The translations under genes and the position numbers were made by a program. Positions 35,001-45,091 of a DNA stretch of 45,091 nucleotides are shown here, one piece after another (the first letter of the stretch is position 1; each line of letters starts with the position of its first letter). A model generated the notes under the pieces. The model was not told where the DNA came from. It saw only the letters and a program-made list of their open reading frames with translations, and ran no database searches. Origin of the DNA: Haplomitrium mnioides (taxonomy: Eukaryota > Marchantiophyta > Haplomitriopsida > Calobryales); contig JBNGIS010020523.1 in assembly GCA_049999725.1 (NCBI GenBank), positions 48,695 through 93,785 of the forward strand, in the 5' to 3' direction.

Positions 35001-38000
35001 CGTGTCCTCGTAGAACCGTTGTCAAAATAGCTCCCATACAACCATACACAACCATACATCCACTATCAAGCTACAATGTACCATTGATGCATCATACTTT
35101 TATACAATAGAACATCATTGCTATAACAAGTGGGCCCAATCCACTCCTCGTAGCACCAGTAGAAATGGCTTTTATCCAACTATACATCCACTATCAAGTT
35201 ACAATATACCATTGATGTATCATACTCTTTTACAATAGAACATCATCGCTATAACAAGTGAGCCTAGTCATGTTCTCATAGCACCGTTGTTAAAATAGCT
35301 CCCATATAACTATTCATCCACTCTCAAGTTAGAATATACCATTGATGTATCATACTCTTATACAACACAACAGCATCACTACAGCAAGTAGCCAAGTCGT
35401 GTCCTTATAGCACCGTTGTCGAAATAGCTCCCATACAACCAAACATCCACCATCAAGTTACAATATACCATTGATGTATCACACTCTTATGCAACAGAGC
35501 ATCATCGCTAAAACAAGTGCGCCCAATAGTGTCCTCGTGGCACCGTCATGGAAAAGACTCCCATGCAAACATACATCCATTATCAAGTTACAATATACCA
35601 TTGATGTATTATACTCTTATACAAAAGAACATCAACACTAAAACAAGTGGGCCTAGTTGTGTCCTCATAGCCACGTTGTCAAAATAGCTCCCATACCACC
35701 ATACATCTACTATCAAGTTACAATATACTATTGATGTATCATACTCTTGTACAACACAACATTATTGCTATAACAAGTGGGCCTAGTTGTGTCCTTATAG
35801 CCACGTTGTCGAAATAGCTCCCATACCACTATACATCCATTATCAAGTTACAATATACCATTGATGTATCATACTCTTGTACAACACAACATCATTGCTA
35901 AAACAAGTGGGCCTAGTCGTGTCTCTATAGTTCTGTTGTCGAATTAGCTCTCACACAACCATACATCCACTCTAAAGTTACAATATACCATTGATGGATC
36001 ATACTCTTATAAAACAGAACATCATCGTTATACCAAGTAGGCCCAGTCGTATACTTTAGCACGATTGTCAAAATAGCTTCCATGCAACCATACATTCACT
36101 ATCAAGATACAATATACCATTGATGTATCATATATTACACAACATAACATCATCGCTATAACAAGTGGACCCACTTGTGTCCTCATAGCACCGTTGTCGA
36201 AATAGCTTCTATGCAACCATACATCCACTTTGAACTTACAATATACCATTGATGTATCATACTCTTATACAACACAACATCATCACTATGACAAGTGCGC
36301 CAAGTCGTGTCCTTGTAGCATCGTTGTGGAAATAGCTCCCATAGAACCATACATCCACTATCAAGTTACAATATACCATTGATGCATTATACTCTTATAC
36401 AACAGAACATCATCGCTATTACAAGTGGGCCGAGTCGTGTTCTCGTAGCAGCATTGTCGAAAAAGCTCCCACACAACCATACGCCCACCATCAAGTTACA
36501 ACATACCATTGATGTATTATACTCTTATACAACACAACATCATGGCTTTACTAAGTGGGCCATGTTGTGTCCTCGTAGCACCGTTGTCGAAAATACTCCT
36601 ATGCAACCATACATCCACTATCTAGTTACAATATACCATTGATGTATCTTGCTGTTATACAATAGAACATCATCGCTATAACAAGTGCGCCCAGTCGTAT
36701 CCTCGTGGCACCATCATCGAAATAGCTCCCATGTAATCATACATCCATAATCAAGTTACAATATACCATTTATGTATTATACTCTTATACAAAAGAACAT
36801 CATCGCTAAAACAAGTGGGCCCAGTCGTGTCCTCATAGCCATGTTGTCGAAATAGCTCCCATAGAACCATAGATCCACTATCATATTACAATATACCATT
36901 GATGTATCATACTCTTATACAACAGAATATCATCGCCATAACCAGTGGGCCCAGTCATGTCCTTATAGTACCGTTGTCGAAAAAGCTCCCATTCAATCGT
37001 ACATCCACTATCAAGTTACAACATACTATTGATCTATTATACTCTTGTACAAGAGAACATCATCGCTTTGACTAGTGGCCCAGTCGTGTCCTCGTAGCAC
37101 CATTGTCAAAATAGATTCCATACAACCATACATCCACTATCAAGTTACAATATACCATCGATGTATCATGCTCTTATACAACAGAACATCAACGCTATAA
37201 CAAGTGGACCCAGTTGTGTCCTCCTAACACCGTTATCAAAATAGCTCCGATACAACGATACATCCACTATAAAGTTACAATATACCATTGATGTATCATG
37301 CTCTTATACAACAGAACATCAGCGCTATAACAAGTGGGCGTAGTCGTGTCCTCGTAGCACACTTGTTGAAATAGCTTCGACACAACCATACATCCACTAT
37401 CAAGTTACAATATACCATTGATGTATCATACTCTTTTACAACATAACATCATCGCCAAAACAAGTGGGTCGAGTTATGTCCTCGTAGAACCATTGTTGAA
37501 ATAGCTCCCACACAACCATACAGCCACTATCAAGTTACAATATACTATTGATGGATCATACTCTTATACAACAGAACATCATCGCTACAATAAGTGGGTC
37601 GAGTCGTGTCCTCGTAGCACCGTTGACGAAATAGCTCCTATGCAACCATACATACACTATCAAGTTACAATATATCATTATTGTATCATACTCTTATACA
37701 ACATAACATTATCAATATAACAAGTGGGCCTTGTCATGTCCTCGTAGAACCGTTGTCAAAATAGCTCCCAGACAACCATACATCCACTATCCAGTTACAA
37801 TATACCATTGATCTATTATACTCTTATACAAGAGAACATCATCGCTATATCAAGTGGCCCAGTCGTGTCCTTGTAGCACCGTTGTCAAAATAGCTTGCAT
37901 ACAACAATACATCCATTATCAAGTTACAATATACGATTGATGTATCATGCTCTTATACAACAGAACATGAGCATCATAGTAAGTGGGCCTAGTCGTTTCC

Positions 38001-41000
38001 TCGTACCAGCGTTGTTGGAAGAGCTCCCACACAACCATGCAACCCCTATCAAGATACAATATGCCATTGGTGTATCATACTATTCCACAATAGAACATCA
38101 TTGCTATAAAAAGTGGGCGAGTCATTTTCTGGTAGCAATGTTGTCAAAATAGCTTCAAGACAACCATACACAACCATACATCCACCATCAAGCTACAATA
38201 TACCATTGATGTATCATAGTCTTATACAATAGAGTATCATCGCTATAACAAGTAGCCAAATCATGTCGTCGTAGCACCATTGTTCAAATAGCTACCATAC
38301 ATCCATACATCTAGTATGAAGTTACAACATAACACTCATGTATCATACTCTTATACAACAGAACATCATCGGCATAAAAAGTGAGCGTAGTCGAGTCCTC
38401 ATAACTTTGTTGTGGCAAAAGCTCCCATGCAATGATACATCCACAATCAAGTTACAATGTAGCTATGATGTATCATACTTTTGTACAACAGAACATCATC
38501 GCTATAACAAGTAGGCGCAAATGTATCCTCGTAGCACCGTTGTCAAAAAAGCTCCCATACAACCACACATCCACCATCAAGTTACAACATACCATTGATG
38601 TATCATAATCTTATACAACAGAACATCATCGTTATAACAAGTGCGCCCAGTCGCGTCCTCGTGGCACCGTTGTCCAAAAGGCTCCCATGCAAACATACAT
38701 CCATTATAGTGTTACAATATACCATTGATGTATCATACTCTTATACAAAAGAAGATCATCGCTATAACAAGTGGGCACAATCATGTCCTCGTAGCACCGT
38801 TGTCGAAATAGCTCCCATACACCCATATACAACCATACATCCACTCTCAAGTTACAATATACCATTGATGGATCATCCCCTTATACAACAGAACATCATC
38901 GCTATAACAAGTAGGCCCAATCGTATCATTATAGCACGGTTGTCGAAATAGCTTCCATGCAACCATACATCAAGTTACAATATACCATTGATGTATCATA
39001 TTGTTACACAATATACCACCATCGCTATAACAAGTGGGCCCACTTGTGTCCTCGTAGCACCGTTGTCGAAATAGCTCCAAGGCATCCATACATCCACTAT
39101 CAAGTTACAATATACCATTGATGTATCATACTCATATACAACAGAACATCATCAATATGACAAGTGGTCCAAGTCGTGTCCTCGTAGCGCCGTTGTCGAA
39201 ATAGCTCCCATACAACCATACATCCACCATCAAGTTACAATATACCATTGATGTATCATACTCTTTTGCAAAAGAATATCATCGCTATAACAAGTCGGCC
39301 TAGCCATGTCCTTGTAGCACAACTGTCGAAATAGCTTCCATGCAACCATACATCCACTCTAAAGTTCCAATATACTATTGATGTATCTTACTCTATACAA
39401 CACAACATCATCGCTATTACAAGTGGGACCAAACGTGTTCTCGTAGCACCTTTGTCGAAATAGCTCCCATACAACTATACGTCCACTATCAAGTTACAAT
39501 ATGCCATTGATGTATCTTGCTCTTATACAACAGAACATCATCGCTATAACAAGTGGGCCTAGTTGTGTCCTCGTAGCAGAGTTGTTGAAATAGCTCCCAT
39601 GCAACTATACATCCACTATCAAGTTACAATATACCATTGATGTATCATGATCTTATACAACAGAACATCATCGCTCTAAGAGGTGGGCCCAATCCACTCC
39701 TTATAGCACCGTTGTCGAAATAGCTCTCATCCAACCATGCATCCACTATGAAGTAAAAATATACAATTGATGTATTATACTCTTATACAGCAAAACATCA
39801 TCGCTAGAACAAGTGGGCCTAGTAATGTCCTCATAGCACAATGTCAAAATAGCTCCAATACAACCATACATCCACCATCAAGGAACAATATACCATTGAT
39901 GTATCATACTTTTAAAGAACAGAACATTATCGCTAAAACAAGTAGCAGAGTCGTGTCTTTTGTAGCACCGTTTTCAAAATAGCTCCGATACAACCATACA
40001 TCCACCATCAAGTTATTATATACCATTGATGCATCATACTTATATACAACAGAACATCATCGCTATAAGAAGTGGGCTCAATCATGTCCTCGTAGCACCG
40101 TTGTCGAAAAAACTCCCATCCAACCATACATCCACTATGAAGTTACAATACACCCTTGATGTATCATTCTCTTGTATAAGAGAACATCATCGTTATAACA
40201 AGTGGGCTCAGTCGTGTCCTCGTAGCACCATTGTCAAAATACCTTCCAGACAACTATCTACAACCATACATCCACTATCAAGCTACAATATACCATTCCT
40301 GTATCATAATCTTATACAACATAATATCATCGCTATAGCAAGTGGGCCTAGTTGTGTCCTTGTTGCACCATTGTCAAAATAGCTCCCATCCAACCATACA
40401 TCTAGTATCAACTTACAACATACCATTGATGTATCATACTCTTTTACAACAAAACATTATTGCTATAACAAGTGGGCCTAGTCGTGTCCTCATAGCACCG
40501 GTTTTAAAATAGCTCCCATGCAACCTTACATCTACTATCAAGATACAATATATTATTGATGTATTATACTCTAATACAATCGAACTTCATCGCTACATCA
40601 AGTGGCCTTGTCGTGTCCTTGTATAGCAAGCTACAATATACCATTAATGTATCATACTCTAATACAATAGAACATCATCCCTATAACAAGTGGGCCCAAT
40701 CGTATCCTTGTAGAATCATTGTTGAAATAGCTCCCACACAACTATACATCCACCATCAAGTGACAATATGCCAATGATGGATCATACTCTTATACAACAG
40801 AACATCATCACTACAACAAGTAGGCCCAGTCCTATCCTTATAGCACGGTTGTCAAAATAGCCTCCATGCAACCATACATCCACTATCAAGTTGAATTATA
40901 CCATTGATGTGTCATACTATTACGCGACACAACATCATCGGTATAACAAGTGGGCCCAGTTGTGTCCTCGTAGCCCTGTTGTTGAAACATCTCCCATGCA

Positions 41001-44000
41001 ACCATACATCCACAATCAAGTTACAATATACCATTGATGGATCATGCTCTTATACAATAGAACATCATGCCTATGACTAATGGCCCAGTCGTGTCCTCGT
41101 AGCACTGATGTCAAAATAGCTTCCATACAACCATACATCCACTGTCAAGTTACAATGTATCATTGATTTATCATGCTCTTATACAACAGACCATCAGCAC
41201 TCTAACAAGTGGGCCTAGTCATGTCCTCGTACCAACCTTGTCGAAATAGCTCCCATACAACCACACATTCCCTTTCAAAATATAATTTAGCATTGATAAC
41301 TTATACTCTTGTACAACACAACATCATCGCTATAACAAGTGGGCCTAGTCGTGTTCTTGTAGCACGATTGTCGAAATAGCTCCCATACAACCACACATCC
41401 ACCATCAAGTTACAATATACCATTGATGTTTCATACTCTAATACAACAGAACATCATCGCTATAACAAGTGGCCGAGTCGTATCCTTGGAGCACGGTTGT
41501 TGAAATACCTCCCATAGAACCACACATATACTATCAAGTTACAACATACCATGGATGCATCATACTCTTATACAACATAACATCATCGCTATAACAAGTG
41601 TGCCCAATCGTGTTCTCGTATTACCCTTGTCTAAATAGCTCCCATTGAACCATACATCCACTATCAAGCTACAATATAGCATTAATGTGTCATACTCTTA
41701 TACAACAGAAGATTATTAATATAACAAGTGTGCCTAGTCGTGTCCTTGTAGCATTGTTGTCGAAGTAGCTCCTATAAAACCATACATCCACTATCAAGCT
41801 ACCATAAATTATAAATGTATCATACTCTTATACAATAGAACATCATCACTATAACAAGTAGCCTAGTCGTGTCCTCGTAGCACTGTTGTCGAAATAGCTC
41901 CCATGCAACCATACATACACTATGAAGTTACAATATATTATTGATGTATCATACTCTTATACAACAGAACATCATCGCTATAACAAGTGGGCCTAGTTGT
42001 GTCCTCGTAGCACCGTTGTTGAAATAGGTCTAATGCAACCATACATTCAGTATCAAGATACGATATACTATTGATGTGTCATACTCTTATACAACATAAA
42101 GTCTTTGCTAAAACGAGTGGGTGTAGTGGTCTCGTCATAGCACCGTTGTCAAAATTCCTCCCATACAACCATACATCCACTATCAAGTTACAACATATCA
42201 TTGATGTTTCATGCTTTTTTTCAACAGAACATCATCGCTATAACAAGTGGCCCAGTCATGCCGTCGTAGCACCATTGCTGAAATAGCTCCCATACAACTA
42301 TACATCTACTATCAAGTTACCATATGACATTGATGCATCATACTCTAATACAACAGAACATTATTGCTAGAACTAGTGGGCCTAGTCCTGTCCTCTTAGC
42401 ACTGTTGTCGAAATAGCTCCCATACAACTATATATCTACTATCAATTTACAATATATCATTGATGTGTCATACTCTTTTACAACAAAACATCATCGCTAT
42501 AACAAGTGGGCCTAGTCATGTCCACGTAGCACCGTTGACGAAATAGTTGCCATACAACCATATATCCACTATCAAGTTACATTACACCATTCATGTATCA
42601 TACTCTTTTACAACAGATGATCATCGCTTTGACATGTAGGTCCTCTCGTGTCCTGGTAGCATCGCTGTCGAAATAGCTCCCATTCAATCATACATCCACT
42701 ATCAAGTTACAATATACCATTGATGGATCATACTCTTATACAACAAAACTTCATCGATATAACAAGTGGGCCCAGTGCTGTCCTTATAGCACGGTTGTTG
42801 AAATAGCTTCCATGCAACCATACATCCACTATCAAGTTACAATATACCATTGATGTATTATAGTGTTATGCAACATAACATTCTCGCTATAATATGTGGG
42901 CTCCATTGTGTCCTTGTAGCACCGTTGTCGAAATAGCTCCCATGCAACTATACATCCACTATCAAGTTACAATATACCATTGAAGTATCAAACACTTACA
43001 CAACAGAACATCATCGCTATAAAAAGTGGCCCTAGTCTGCTCCTCATAGCACCGTTGTCGAAATAGCTCTCATCTAGCCATACATCCACTGTCAAGTTAC
43101 AATATGCCATTGATGTATCATATTATTTTACAACAGAACATCATCGCTATAACAAGTAGGCCCAGTCGTGTCCTCATAGCACTAATTTCAAAATAGCTCC
43201 CATACAATCAAACATCCACTATCAAGTAACAATATACCATTGATGTATGAGACTCTTATACAATAGAACATCATCACTATAACAAGTGGGCCAAGTTGTG
43301 TCCTCGTAGTACCATTGTCGAAATAGCTCCTACACAACCATACATCCACTATCACGTTACAATATACCATTGTGGGATCATACTCTTATGCAACAGAACA
43401 TCATCACCAAAACAAGTGGGCCTAGTTGTTTCCTTATAGCACGGTTGTTGAAATAGCTTCCATGCAACCATACATCCACATTCAAGTTACAATATACCAT
43501 TGATGTATCATGCTATTACTCAACATAACATTATTGCTATAACAAGTGGTGCCAATTGTGCTCTCGTAGCACCGTTGTCAAATTATCTCCCATGCAACAA
43601 TACATCCACTATCAAGTTACAATATACCAATGATGTATTATACTCTTATACAACAGAACATCATCGCTATAACAAGTGCGCCCAATTGTGTCCTCGTAGT
43701 ATCGTAGTTGAAATAGCTCCCACACAACCATATATCCACTATCAAGTAACAATATACCATTGATGTGTCATACTCTTTTACATCAAAACATCATCACTTT
43801 AACAAGTAGGCCTAGTCGTGTCCTCATAGCACCGTTGTCGAAGTAGCTCCCACACAACCATACATCTACTATCAAGTTACAAAATACCATTGATGTATCA
43901 TACTCTTATTCAATAGAACATCATCGCTATAAGAAGTGGGCTCAATCGTGTCCTCGTAGTACAATTGTCAAAATAGCTCCCACACAACCATACATCCACT

Positions 44001-45091
44001 ATCAAGTTACAATACACAATTGATGTATCATACTCTTTTACAACAGAACATCATCGCTATTACAAGTTGGTCTAGTCGTGTCCTTGTGCCACCGTTGTCG
44101 AAATAGCTTCCATTCAATCATACATCCACTATCAAGTTGCAATATACCATTAATTAATCATACGCTTATACAACACAACATCATCACTATGACATATGGC
44201 CTAGTCGTGTCGTCGTAGCACTGTTGTTCAAATAGCTACTATACAACCATACATCCACTATCAAGTTACATTATACCTGTTATATATCATACTCTTTTAC
44301 AACAGAACATCATCGCTACAACAAGTGAGCACAAAAGTGTCCTCGTAGCACCGTTGTCAAAATAGCTCCCGTACAACCTTACACAACCATACATCCACTA
44401 TCAATTTACAATATACCATTGATGTATCATACTACTATACAACAGAACATTGTAACTATAACAAGTGGGCCAAGTTTTGTCCTCATAGAACCGTTGTTGA
44501 AATAGCTCCCATCCAACCATACATCCACTATCAAGTGACAAGATACCATTGATGCATCATACTTTTTTACAATAGAACATCATTGCTATAACAAGAGGGC
44601 CCAGTCGTGTCCTTGTAGCACCGTTGTGGAAATAGCTCTCATACAACCATATATCGAGTTTCAAGATACAATATACTATTGATGTATCATACTCTCACAC
44701 AACAGAACATCATCACTACAACAAGTGGCCTAGTCATGTCCTCGCAGCACCGTTGTCGAAAAAGCTCCCATACAACCATGCACAACCATACATCCACTAT
44801 CAAGTTACAATATACTATTGATGTATTATACTCTTGTACAACAGAACATGATCGCTATAACAAGTGGCCCAATAGTGTCCTCGTAGCACCGTTGTTGAAA
44901 TAGCTCTCATGCAACCATACATCCACTATCAAGTTACAAAATACCATTGATGTATCATACTCCTATACAACAGAAAATCATCGCTATTACAAGTAGGCCC
45001 AGTCATGTCCTTGAAGCACCGTTGTCGAAATAGCTCCCTTGCAACCATACATCCACTATCAAGTTACAATATACTATTGATGTATCATACT

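Larger units (their letters stand above)
25322..45091 (+). repeat. 130-bp tandem satellite array, right part (about 152 units)
   Basis: Same monomer, orientation and phase as the left array, resuming exactly at the duplicated ATTGA and continuing to the window edge. Monomers near 25.3-27 kb are close to the consensus, with intact GTGGGCCC-like cores. The CCCAAATGTG monomer type common left of 16.1 kb was not seen here. The unit 130 bp is confirmed by, for example, CATACATCCACT at 28021 and 28151. The stretches of 60-118 codons that appear open are frame-rotating repeats with no family resemblance. No gene, tRNA or transposon was found inside this part. Confidence 0.97.

Noticed and set aside
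1053-45091. CENP-B box in the satellite
   Set aside because: No monomer shows the NTTCGNNNNANNCGGGN pattern. The CGAAATAG part matches only a few bases.

Overview
This window is almost entirely a tandem satellite array from a plant nuclear genome, interrupted by one decayed LTR retrotransposon. An angiosperm source is inferred from two things. One is a Ty3/gypsy chromovirus with a C-terminal chromodomain and a primer-binding site matching initiator tRNA-Met. The other is a short relic of what looks like a plant calcium-dependent protein kinase EF-hand. I do not recognise the satellite or the species. No intact gene is visible.

Layout. 1-1052 is non-repetitive flanking DNA, with a probable pseudogene fragment on the minus strand (421-600) and a pyrimidine-rich stretch next to the array. 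1053-20295 is the left part of a satellite with a 130-bp monomer, about 148 units, all in one orientation. A 10-base N gap lies at 18506-18515. 20296-25321 is a 5026-bp LTR retrotransposon on the minus strand. It has two 433-bp LTRs (about 32 differences, no indels, near 92.6% identity by eye), a perfect 5-bp target-site duplication (ATTGA), a PBS, a PPT, and a single gag-pol frame broken by at least nine in-frame stops and one frameshift. 25322-45091 is the continuation of the same satellite, about 152 units, running off the end of the window.

The satellite is not a homogeneous head-to-tail array. Diagnostic variant monomers recur in the same order at kilobase spacings, so multi-monomer blocks have been copied. 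Examples are a block at 10.1-11.4 kb copied at 15.3-16.2 kb, one at 13.0-14.1 kb copied at 17.3-18.4 kb, three copies of a 10-11-mer block between 27.2 and 30.3 kb, and three copies of a 12-14-mer block between 31.3 and 35.0 kb. One monomer subfamily (CCCAAATGTG type) was seen only left of 16.1 kb. Monomer length changes cluster at an internal CCATACA direct repeat.

How the parts relate. The retroelement landed inside a monomer, and the repeat phase resumes exactly across the duplicated ATTGA. The array therefore existed before the insertion, and both halves were one array. The chromodomain fits targeting to heterochromatin (family knowledge). The stop codons, mostly explainable as C-to-T changes, fit methylation-driven decay (inference). 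The many short open frames in the satellite are by-products of a 130-bp period (130 = 1 mod 3) and are not annotated as genes. I found no convincing new enzymatic or defence system. The unusual content is the satellite's organisation.
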